Shown in pieces: positions 15,217 through 22,612 of a DNA stretch of 64,000 bases. The stretch's first letter is position 1. The number at the start of each line of letters is the position of its first letter. The notes under the pieces were generated by a model. That model did not search any database. It was not told the DNA's origin and saw nothing but the letters and a program-made list of their open reading frames with translations. Origin of the DNA: Streptantibioticus rubrisoli (lineage in GTDB: Bacteria; Actinomycetota; Actinomycetes; Streptomycetales; Streptomycetaceae); contig NZ_JANFNH010000001.1 in NCBI RefSeq assembly GCF_024436055.1, positions 608,881 to 672,880 on the forward strand, in the 5' to 3' direction. The position numbers and the translations under genes were made by a program.

Positions 15217-16749
15217 ATGTCTCGGACACCGGTTCTGATCGCTGGCGGGGGCACCGTCGGTCTGGCCACCGCCGTGTTCCTCGGCCACCACGGCGTGCCG
15301 TCACTCGTCGTCGAGCGCCGCCCGGCACCGTCGAACCATCCGCGCGCCCTCGGGCTGAGCCCGCGCACGTTGGAGATCTTCCGCGAGGTGGGTCTGCGCG
15401 AGGAACTGGCCACCGTGGCCGTGCGGTCGGCCGATCTGTGGCGGGCGCAGGCGCGCACGGTCGCCGAGGTCGACCGCAGCCGAACCCCGTCCGCGCCCAT
15501 GCTGTTCGCCTCCGCCGCCGTGTCGCCGGAGACGCCGAGTGGCCACTATCCGCAGGACCGCATCGACGCGGTGCTGGTACCCGCGGCACGCGAACGTGGT
15601 GCGACCATCGAGTTTGGCGTCGAGGTGATGGGCGTCGAGCAGGGCACTGACAGCATGTCAGTATCCCTGTCCGATGGGCGTGTTGTGGATGCCGACTACC
15701 TGGTGGGCGCTGACGGTGTGCGCAGTACGGTGCGCACCGCGCTGGGGATAGGAACCACCGGGCCAGGTGCCATCGGTGATGTCACGCTCAACATCCTCTT
15801 CAACGCCGACCTGGTCGGCCACTTCGGCTCCATGCCGACCATGACCCAGATCCTCCACCCGGACGCGGCGGGCATCCTGCTCGCCGTGGGGGAGCGGCGT
15901 TGGGTGCTGCACGTCCGCATCCCCGCCGACGAGACCCCGTCGCAGGAGCGCTGCGCACAAGCGGTCCGTACGGCGATGGGTGCCGACGTACCGGTGGAGA
16001 TCGTCAGCGTACTGCCGTGGCGGGCGACCGTGCAGATGGCCGAGAGGTTCCGCTCCGGACGGGCGTTCCTCGTCGGCGATGCCGCGCGGGCCGTGTCACC
16101 GCTCGGTGCCTTCGGCCTGAACACCGGCGTGGCCGACGCGCACAACCTGGCCTGGAAGTTGGCCATGGTACTGGCCGGGCAGGCGGGCGACCGGTTGCTC
16201 GACACCTACCACGAGGAGCGCCACGCCGTCGCCGAACTCGTCACCCGGCAGGCACGGTTGCGGTGGGAGAACCCACGACTGCACTGGGACCCGGCGGCCG
16301 TGGCGGAACGCCGTGCCGTCGGCGCGTGGAACGGCCCGCTGGTGACGATGGGCTACCGCTATGCCTCGTCGGCGGTCATCGACCCGGTCGTGGACCTTCC
16401 CTCCACCGAGGACCTCGCCGAGAGCCTCAACGGCGCGGCCGGGTCGCGGATCCCCCACGCCTGGTTGGACGGCACGAAGGTGTCCACCGTGGACCTGGGC
16501 GCATCGCGCTTCGCGGTGCTGACCGGTCCGGCAGGTGGGGACTGGTGCGGTGCGGCACGGACGGTCGGCGCGGCGCGGGGGATCGACCTGCGCGCCGTTC
16601 GGCTCGACGCGCGAGGGGCAGCGGCGGTCCGGCTTGAGGACGACGGGGTGATGCTGCTGCGGCCGGACGGGTTCATAGCGTGGCGCTCCCGCCAGGCCGC
16701 GGATGCCACCGTGCTGGACAAGGTGCTGGCTTCGGTCACCGGCCGCTGA
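15217..16749 (+). CDS. FAD-dependent monooxygenase (PheA/TfdB type)
   Basis: The 510-residue aromatic hydroxylase-type flavoprotein has the dinucleotide fold VLIAGGGTVGLATAVFLG at the N-terminus, the DG motif DADYLVGADGVRSTVR near residue 170, and the GD motif GRAFLVGDAARAVSPLGAFG near 285 followed by NTGVADAHNLAWKL. A C-terminal thioredoxin-like domain follows, as in phenol and rifampicin monooxygenases. ATG 15217 has AAGGGGGA upstream; the longer ORF starts inside the operator. Its TetR-controlled, ligand-inducible setting suggests detoxification or modification of an aromatic compound or antibiotic. Substrate unknown. Confidence 0.9.
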   Translation: MSRTPVLIAGGGTVGLATAVFLGHHGVPSLVVERRPAPSNHPRALGLSPRTLEIFREVGLREELATVAVRSADLWRAQARTVAEVDRSRTPSAPMLFASAAVSPETPSGHYPQDRIDAVLVPAARERGATIEFGVEVMGVEQGTDSMSVSLSDGRVVDADYLVGADGVRSTVRTALGIGTTGPGAIGDVTLNILFNADLVGHFGSMPTMTQILHPDAAGILLAVGERRWVLHVRIPADETPSQERCAQAVRTAMGADVPVEIVSVLPWRATVQMAERFRSGRAFLVGDAARAVSPLGAFGLNTGVADAHNLAWKLAMVLAGQAGDRLLDTYHEERHAVAELVTRQARLRWENPRLHWDPAAVAERRAVGAWNGPLVTMGYRYASSAVIDPVVDLPSTEDLAESLNGAAGSRIPHAWLDGTKVSTVDLGASRFAVLTGPAGGDWCGAARTVGAARGIDLRAVRLDARGAAAVRLEDDGVMLLRPDGFIAWRSRQAADATVLDKVLASVTGR

Positions 16750-16754
16750 GCTGC

Positions 16755-16850
16755 TCCGCTGGGAGTGCGGTGATGTGCCGTCTAGCGGCCGTCGATCGGC
16801 TGCGGCGCCGTCGTGGCTGGTCGCGCGGTTCCCCGCACCCCTTCAGGGCG
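16755..16850 (+). repeat. Dispersed intergenic repeat, copy 1
   Basis: The segment begins TCCGCTGGGAGTGCGGTGAT five bases after the monooxygenase stop and runs to CCCCTTCAGGGCG. It matches a segment at 46951-47031 closely at both ends, with a variable middle; shared cores include TCCGCTGGGAGTGCGG, GATGTGCCGT and CCCCTTCAG. Sequences of this kind (GGTCGCGCAGTTCCCCGCGC) recur between genes in many streptomycetes as far as I recall. Function unknown; the position right behind a stop suggests a 3'-end element. Confidence 0.75.
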
Positions 16851-16869
16851 CTGTCGATCCGCTGAGCGA

Positions 16870-17985
16870 TCACGGTGTGCTGATGCCGGGATGGTCGACA
16901 TAGCCCCGGGCTCCGCCGGAGTAGTACGTCTCCCGGTCCGCGACCGCAAGGTCATGCCCTGTGGCGAAGCGGGTGACGAGGTCGGGGTTGGCGATGAAGT
17001 GGGTGGCGAACGACACCGCGTCGGCGATGCCCGCCTCGATGGCGGCGTTCGCCGACTCGCGGTCGAAGCCGTTGTTCGCCATCAACGGCCCGTGGAACGC
17101 CCGCCGGTAGCGTGCGATCGCCTCGAAGTCGGGACCGGCGCCGGGAGTTGTGATGTCCCGGCCGCGCAGATGCAGGTACGCCACGGGGTGTTCGTTCAGC
17201 CGCGCCACCAGCGCGTCGTAGTCCGCCAGCATGTCGTCGTCCACACGGAACAGTTCTCCTGGGGACAGATACGGCGCCAGACGCACCCCCACACACCGTC
17301 CTTCCCACGGCTCCGCGACCGCGTCGACGATGTCGAGCAGCAGCCGTCCCCGCCGCTCGCGGTCGCCGCCGTACGCGTCAGTGCGGTGGTTCAGCCGCGG
17401 GTTGAGGAACTGCGCGATCAGGAAGGAGCCGTGGGCGGCGATCTCCACCCCGTCGAACCCCGCGCGCCGGGCGTTGGCCGCGGCGGAACGGAAGTCAGCG
17501 ACCGCCGTCGCGATGTCCCGCGCGGTCATCTCCCGCGGGGTGACGGTCTCCTTGAATCCGCTGGCGGTGAACGACATGACCCGCGGGTTGACCGCCGACG
17601 GTCCCGCAGGCAACCGCCCGCCGAGATGGTCGGGATGGGAGGCGGCACCGGTGTGCCACAGTTGCATCACGATGCGACCGCCGAGGGCGTGCACGGTGTC
17701 GGTGACCTGCCGCCAAGCGCTCACCTGTTGTTCGCTGTAGATGCCGGGTACGTTGACGAAGCCGACAGCCCGTTCACTGACCCAGGTCGACTCGGTGATG
17801 ATCAACCCAGCGCTGGCACGCTGGGCGTAGTGGGTGACGTGCAACCGTGTGGGCACCAGTGAGTCGTTGACCGCGCGCGCACGTGTGGTGGGCGCCATCA
17901 CCACCCGGTTGGGCAACTGGAAGTCTCCGAAGTCCACTCGCCGCAGCAGGGGCTGGTCGAGGCCGGTCGGCACCGTGGTGCTCAT
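16870..17985 (-). CDS. Old Yellow Enzyme-like alkene reductase with altered active-site loop
   Basis: The 371-residue FMN-binding TIM barrel carries family motifs: LPNRVVMAPTTRARA near residue 24, QLWHTGAASHP near 108, the QFLNPRLNHRTDAYGGD loop near 192, and the C-terminal VSFATHFIANPDLVTRF. In most members the segment VEIHGANG supplies the His/Asn (or His/His) pair that holds the substrate. Here it reads VEIAAHGS (residues 180-187), so Ala183 and Gly186 replace that pair. The fold is kept, but substrate binding must differ. ATG 17985 has GAGGAG upstream. It is divergent from a SigJ-like sigma gene 99 bases away. Confidence 0.88.
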   Translation of the reverse strand: MSTTVPTGLDQPLLRRVDFGDFQLPNRVVMAPTTRARAVNDSLVPTRLHVTHYAQRASAGLIITESTWVSERAVGFVNVPGIYSEQQVSAWRQVTDTVHALGGRIVMQLWHTGAASHPDHLGGRLPAGPSAVNPRVMSFTASGFKETVTPREMTARDIATAVADFRSAAANARRAGFDGVEIAAHGSFLIAQFLNPRLNHRTDAYGGDRERRGRLLLDIVDAVAEPWEGRCVGVRLAPYLSPGELFRVDDDMLADYDALVARLNEHPVAYLHLRGRDITTPGAGPDFEAIARYRRAFHGPLMANNGFDRESANAAIEAGIADAVSFATHFIANPDLVTRFATGHDLAVADRETYYSGGARGYVDHPGISTP

Positions 17986-18084
17986 GTGGTGTGTCTCCTC
18001 GTCGGGGCCAGGGCGCGTTGCCGTCACCTCGGCCGGTTCGCATGCGTCATAAAGGTGACGGAGCCCGATGGCGAAAGGTGACCG

Positions 18085-18978
18085 ATGGAAGAGCAGGACC
18101 GGCTGGCGGAACGGTTCGAGACACAGCGAACCCAGCTACGGACGGTCGCCTACCGGATGCTCGGCTCACTCAGTGAGGCCGACGACGCCGTGCAGGAGGC
18201 GTGGCTACGGCTCAGCCGCACCGACGCGAGCGGCATCGAGAACCTGCCCGCCTGGCTTCGCACGGTCGTCTCCCGAGTGTGCCTGGACATGCTGCGCGCC
18301 CGCACGGCACGACGGGAGGAACCGGTAGCGCAGCATCTGCCGGACGAGGCGTGGGACGAGCGCGGCACCGACGAAGGCGGCGACCCCGAACAGCAGGCAC
18401 TGCTCGCCGAATCCGTTGGGCGCGCGCTCCTGGTGGTGCTGGACCGGCTGGCCCCGGCCGAGCGGATCGCCTTCGTGCTGCATGACACCTTCGCCGTACC
18501 GTTCGACGAGATCGCGCCGATCGTGGAGCGCACACCGGTGACGGCCAAGAAGCTCGCCAGCCGGGCACGTCAGAAGGTGCGCGGCAGCGCGATGGGCTCC
18601 GTCGCCGATGTCGCCCGGCAGCGGCGCGTGGTCGATGCCTTCCTGGCCGCCGCGCGGGCCGGTGATCTGGACGCGCTGCTCACGGTGCTGGCCCCGGATG
18701 TGGTGCGCCGCGCCGACCGGGCCGCCCTGCCGCCCGGCGTCGAGACGACGGCCACCGGCGCTCGTACCGTCGCGGAACAGACCGTTGTGTTCGGCCGCCG
18801 GGCCCGCTTCGCCGAGCCCGCCCTGGTCAACGGCACGGTGGGCGCCGTGGTGGCACCGCGTGGGCGGCTGCTTGCGGTGCTGACGTTCACCATCGAGGGG
18901 GAGCGGATCACCGGGTACGAGGTGATCGCCGACCCCGCTCGCCTGCGGCGGCTGGACCTGGCCGTTCTCGGCGAGTGA
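18085..18978 (+). CDS. ECF sigma factor, second SigJ-like
   Basis: This 297-residue factor has sigma region 2 near residues 12-75 (RTVAYRMLGSLSEADDAVQE and ENLPAWLRTVVSRVCLDML), region 4 near 115-160 (LAPAERIAFVLHDTFAVPFD, then TPVTAKKLASRARQKVRG) and a C-terminal SnoaL-like domain (VVDAFLAAARAGDLDALLTV). It is a paralogue of the factor at 5751-6650, which ends in the same domain type. It diverges from the alkene-reductase gene, a plausible target, and its last 71 bases overlap the convergent AraC gene. AAAGGTGACC precedes the ATG. Confidence 0.92.
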   Translation: MEEQDRLAERFETQRTQLRTVAYRMLGSLSEADDAVQEAWLRLSRTDASGIENLPAWLRTVVSRVCLDMLRARTARREEPVAQHLPDEAWDERGTDEGGDPEQQALLAESVGRALLVVLDRLAPAERIAFVLHDTFAVPFDEIAPIVERTPVTAKKLASRARQKVRGSAMGSVADVARQRRVVDAFLAAARAGDLDALLTVLAPDVVRRADRAALPPGVETTATGARTVAEQTVVFGRRARFAEPALVNGTVGAVVAPRGRLLAVLTFTIEGERITGYEVIADPARLRRLDLAVLGE

Positions 18979-19774
18979 CGTCGCCGCGACCGCCCGGGCC
19001 GGGTCCGGAGCGGAAGTAGCTTCCGGGGGTGATGCCTGTTTCGCGGACGAAGGCGGCGACGAAGGCACTTGGGGTCGCGTATCCGACGCGCCGCGCGACC
19101 GTGACGACCGGTTCGCCCTCGGAGAGGCGGGTGAGGGCCGCCCTGAGCCGGACCGCGGTGCGCCAGCGGGCGAAGGGGATCCCGGTGTCGGCGACGAAGG
19201 CACGGGCGAGCGTGCGGGCGCTGGCGCCGACGTGGCGGCCCCACTGGTCCAGGTTGCGCGGATCCGACGGATCGGCGACGAGGGCCCGGGCTACGGCCAG
19301 CGCCCGGCTGTCCTTGGGCATGGGCACGGTGATCGTCGTCGCGGGAACGGGTTCCAGGGTGTCGATGAGCACCGCCTGGGCGCGCGCCCGCCGCGGCGGG
19401 TCGAGAACGGCGTCGGCCAGGTGGTCGATCAGCGCGGCGACCAGTGGGCTCACGGCGACCGGTTGCGGGTCCGGCCAGTCCGGCATCGCGCGCCGTGGTT
19501 CGAGATACAGGGACCGCAACGTGGTCGCACTGCCCGAGGCCGCCGTCTGATGCGGTGCGCCAGCGGGGATCCACAGCGCGCGGCTCGGCGGCAGGATCCA
19601 CTCGCCGCCCCGCGTCGTCACCACGAGAACCCCACTGCGCGCCCAGGCGAGTTGGTGCTCGTCGTGTGTGTGGACGGGGAAGAAGCTGCGCGGTGCCATG
19701 TTGACGGTGCGCACCACGATCGCGGCGGAGTCCTCCACCGTGTCCGCGGCGGCGGGATGTCCGGATCGCGACAT
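18908..19774 (-). CDS. AraC family transcriptional regulator
   Basis: The 288-residue protein has an N-terminal cupin ligand domain (FFPVHTHDEHQLAWARSGVL, WIPAGAPHQT) and a C-terminal double helix-turn-helix (DQWGRHVGASARTLARAF, then VVTVARRVGYATPSAFVAAF ending in GITPGSYFR). This order is typical of AraC-type sensors of aromatic or other small ligands. Its 3' end overlaps the sigma gene by 71 bases in convergent orientation, and it diverges from the methyltransferase at 19831, with 56 bases between the starts. It probably controls that gene or itself; the effector is unknown. Confidence 0.9.
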   Translation of the reverse strand: MSRSGHPAAADTVEDSAAIVVRTVNMAPRSFFPVHTHDEHQLAWARSGVLVVTTRGGEWILPPSRALWIPAGAPHQTAASGSATTLRSLYLEPRRAMPDWPDPQPVAVSPLVAALIDHLADAVLDPPRRARAQAVLIDTLEPVPATTITVPMPKDSRALAVARALVADPSDPRNLDQWGRHVGASARTLARAFVADTGIPFARWRTAVRLRAALTRLSEGEPVVTVARRVGYATPSAFVAAFVRETGITPGSYFRSGPGPGGRGDVTRRERPGPAAAGERGRRSPRTR

Positions 19775-19830
19775 GAAGTGGAAGCATACGCGGTGGATTC
19801 GGCCCTCTTGCCGTTCCTAGCCTGAATCCC

Positions 19831-20445
19831 ATGAACAACCACCACATGCAAGTGTGTCCCAGCCCGGAATGGGCCGAGATGTTGCAGACCAGCGTGCTGC
19901 CGCAGGTGGCATCGTGGACCGAACTCGGAGCGGACCTACTGGAGTTGGGCCCCGGTCCGGGCGCCGCCACGGACTGGCTGCGGCACCGGGTCCGCAGGCT
20001 GGTCGCGGTCGAGTACGAGGCCGAGGCTGCCGCCGCCCTCACGAAGCGGTTCACCGGCACCAACGTCGAGGTCGTGCACGGCGACGCCACGGATCTGACC
20101 TTCCCCCACGAGTCGTTCGACGCCGTGGCCTCGTTCACCATGCTGCACCACATCCCCACCGTGGCACTGCAGAACCGGCTCCTGGCGGAGGCGATGCGGG
20201 TGCTGCGGCCCGGCGGTGCGCTGCTGGGCTCGGACGCGCTGCCGGGGGACGCCCTGCACCATGTCCATGAAGGCGACACCTACAACCCGGTGGAGCCCGC
20301 TGCCTTCCTGGTGCGTTTGCAGACACTGGGTTTCGAGCGCATCACCCTCAGCGTCGACGACCGGCTGAAGTTCGTCGCCCACAAACCGCGCACCGCCGAC
20401 GGGCCGGAGCCGACCGGCAACGCGGCGGTGTCAGCGGCGAGTTGA
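19831..20445 (+). CDS. Class I SAM-dependent methyltransferase
   Basis: The 204-residue protein has the SAM-binding motif I LLELGPGPGAATDWLR near residue 36, the acidic VAVEYEAEA end of strand 2, motif II GDATDLTFPHESFDAV and the VLRPGGALLGSDALPGD post-motif. The fold is that of UbiE/type-11 methyltransferases acting on small molecules. No Shine-Dalgarno is visible and TAGCCT lies 7 bases before the ATG, so a leaderless transcript is possible. It is divergent from the AraC gene. Substrate unknown. Confidence 0.85.
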   Translation: MNNHHMQVCPSPEWAEMLQTSVLPQVASWTELGADLLELGPGPGAATDWLRHRVRRLVAVEYEAEAAAALTKRFTGTNVEVVHGDATDLTFPHESFDAVASFTMLHHIPTVALQNRLLAEAMRVLRPGGALLGSDALPGDALHHVHEGDTYNPVEPAAFLVRLQTLGFERITLSVDDRLKFVAHKPRTADGPEPTGNAAVSAAS

Positions 20446-20632
20446 TGCTTCCGCTGCGGTAGAGCCGTCAACAAGGGGCCGCCCGTACGGGATGGGCCCC
20501 TGCTGACCCCGACAGCGACCGGGGACTGGCTCGTCCGCGTGGGCGATGAGAGGTGGCGGAGCTCGGCGGAGCATGGCTCGCGGAACGTGAGCCGTAACCA
20601 GCACCTCCGTTGACCAGAAGAAAAGGGATCTC

Positions 20633-21076
20633 ATGAACGCCCCGAGTCCACGCCCCGCCGCGATATCCGACGAAGCCCTGAACCACCCGCGCAGTCAGGC
20701 GGCGTTCCGCAGCGCGAAGCGGCTGGTGGGCGCATACCTCGGCATCAGCGTGCTCACCCTGGTGGCCATCGTGCTGCTGCGCGGCGACACCTCCGTGGTG
20801 AACCAGGCCGTCTGGGTGCGCGGCAGCGTGGTCGTCGCCAGCGCCCTGCTGACGTACATACTCGCCACCCGCATGACCCGTGGCTCGCACGGCGCGTACC
20901 GGCGACTGCGGATCATCTCAGCCGTCATGACGGTGGCCATCGCCGCGATCGTCACGCTGCCCGGAGCCTTTCCGCTGTGGATGAAGATCGAACAAGGGCT
21001 CTGCGGGCTCTGCCTGTTGGGCGTCGTGCTGATCGTCAACGGCAGCCACCTGCGGTCGCTGTTCGCCACCAAGTGA
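20633..21076 (+). CDS. Hypothetical four-helix membrane protein
   Basis: The 147-residue protein has four hydrophobic segments: about 32-50 (LVGAYLGISVLTLVAIVLL), 62-79, 95-113 and 122-138. A positively charged loop (RMTRGSHGAYRRLR) sits between helices 2 and 3. I recognise no catalytic motif. AGAAAAGGGATCTC precedes the ATG. A strong hairpin follows the stop, so it is a single-gene unit. Confidence 0.75.
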   Translation: MNAPSPRPAAISDEALNHPRSQAAFRSAKRLVGAYLGISVLTLVAIVLLRGDTSVVNQAVWVRGSVVVASALLTYILATRMTRGSHGAYRRLRIISAVMTVAIAAIVTLPGAFPLWMKIEQGLCGLCLLGVVLIVNGSHLRSLFATK

Positions 21077-21081
21077 ACTGG

Positions 21082-21117
21082 CCGTACCGTCCCGCCTGGT
21101 CACATGGGACGGTACGG
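21082..21117 (+). terminator. Stem-loop terminator
   Basis: CCGTACCGTCCC (21082-21093) pairs perfectly with GGGACGGTACGG (21106-21117) around a 12-base loop, five bases after the stop of the membrane-protein gene. Confidence 0.8.
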
Positions 21118-21411
21118 TCCAGTGCCGTGCGATCTGCCTGAAGTCTCGTGAGCGGGACGAGCTGACCGTACCGGTGGTTCCGTGAGGTTTCGCGCGAAAC
21201 GACGGGCAGGCAGGCTCATCAAGCGTCGTCCACCGCGGGCGCGTCAGGTTTCAATCCGGTTAAGGTCACGACCCGTTACCCGTAAAGCCAGGGATCGTTG
21301 CAGCCGTTGACCCGAAACGGTGGGGGAGAGGACATCGAACAAGTGGCAAGCGGGAGTGGGCGTGTCCACCCGGAATCGACATCGAGCGCGGAGCAGGCGG
21401 AAGGCGGCGAC

Positions 21412-22590
21412 GTGGTGAGCAGTCTCGCCATGGACCGGGCGATGCTGGAGTGGTCGCGGCGCCGACCCGGCGACGGGTACACCTTCGGGGTGCTCATGGG
21501 CGTGGGCGGCCCCATGCCACCGCTGCCGCGACTCGCCGCCCTGGTCCAGCGACGCGCGGCGGACGTGCCCTGCCTGTCCTGGCACCTGACCGGGCCGCCC
21601 CGCGAGGAGACCTGGCAGCCGTACCAGGGCTTCGACGCCGGTGCGCACATACACCGCCTTGAGTTGCCGCCCGGACCGGACCCCCACACCCGGGCGTTGA
21701 CCGTACTCGCCAACCAACAGGTGCCCGGCGCAGGGCCGTTGTGGGGGCTGTGGGCACTGGACGGTGACCAGCCCGACACGTACCTGCTCGGCTACCTGGT
21801 GCACCAGGCGGCACAGGACGGCGTCGGCGCCGCACACGCGTTGGAACGGCTCTTCGGCGACACATGCGGCGACGGTGCCGAAGACGGCATAGCCGAGTCC
21901 GACGGGCAACCTGAACCGCTCGTCGGCTCCGGCGTGCCGAGCCTGGCCACCACCGGTCAGCGCAGTCTCGTCACCGCGGCCGTGCCGCTCGACCTGCTGC
22001 GCGCCGCCGCCGGCTCGGGCCCCAGCACCGTGCACGATGCCTATCTGGCCGCACTCGCCGGTGCGCTGCGCTGGTGGCTGCCGCCCGCCGACAGCAGCCA
22101 TGACGTTCCGGTGCGGGTGCCGTTCTCCATCCGGCAGCCCGACGACGATCCCGCGCTGGGCAATCACGTCGGCAACGCCCGACTGCTGCTGCCCGTGACC
22201 GAGCCCGATCCCGCGCGGCGACTGGCGGAGGTCACCCGGCAGATGTCCGCGGTCAAGACCCCCGCGCACCGCGAACGCACCCGCGGCCGACTGGCACGGG
22301 TGCCCGAACAACAACTGTTGCGCCGCATCCCCGAACCAGTCTCCCCCGTGGACTCGCTGCTGTGCGCGACCTCGCTGCGCATCCGCCAACCACTGACCGT
22401 GGCAGGCGCACCGGTCGTCACGGCCGCAGCCGTTCCACCGCTGGTCGGGGGCCATCTGCTCACCAGCATGCTGTGCACCCACGACACCGGTGCCGCGGTC
22501 TCGTTCACCACCCAGATCGCACACCAGGAGATACGGCGGCTTCCCGCGCTGTGGCAGGAGGCGGTCGTCGAACTGGCCGCCGCCGTCTGA
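21412..22590 (+). CDS. WS/DGAT-like acyltransferase-fold protein with degenerate HHxxxDG motif
   Basis: The roughly 392-residue protein resembles wax-ester synthase/diacylglycerol acyltransferases: N-terminal SSLAMDRAMLEW, the PCLSWHL segment, the central catalytic-type region YLVHQAAQDG near residues 128-137, and LGNHVGNARLLLPV near 258. The family motif HHxxxDG appears as HQAAQDG, so the second, catalytic histidine is Gln132. It may be inactive in acyl transfer or have another role. GTG 21412 is chosen because GGAAGG lies 7 bases before it and WS/DGAT proteins start at this point; the longest frame begins at TTG 21298. It converges on the Pls-like gene, 22 bases apart. Confidence 0.7.
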   Translation: MVSSLAMDRAMLEWSRRRPGDGYTFGVLMGVGGPMPPLPRLAALVQRRAADVPCLSWHLTGPPREETWQPYQGFDAGAHIHRLELPPGPDPHTRALTVLANQQVPGAGPLWGLWALDGDQPDTYLLGYLVHQAAQDGVGAAHALERLFGDTCGDGAEDGIAESDGQPEPLVGSGVPSLATTGQRSLVTAAVPLDLLRAAAGSGPSTVHDAYLAALAGALRWWLPPADSSHDVPVRVPFSIRQPDDDPALGNHVGNARLLLPVTEPDPARRLAEVTRQMSAVKTPAHRERTRGRLARVPEQQLLRRIPEPVSPVDSLLCATSLRIRQPLTVAGAPVVTAAAVPPLVGGHLLTSMLCTHDTGAAVSFTTQIAHQEIRRLPALWQEAVVELAAAV

Positions 22591-22612
22591 CGCGTCGGCG
22601 GTCACCGGGGTG

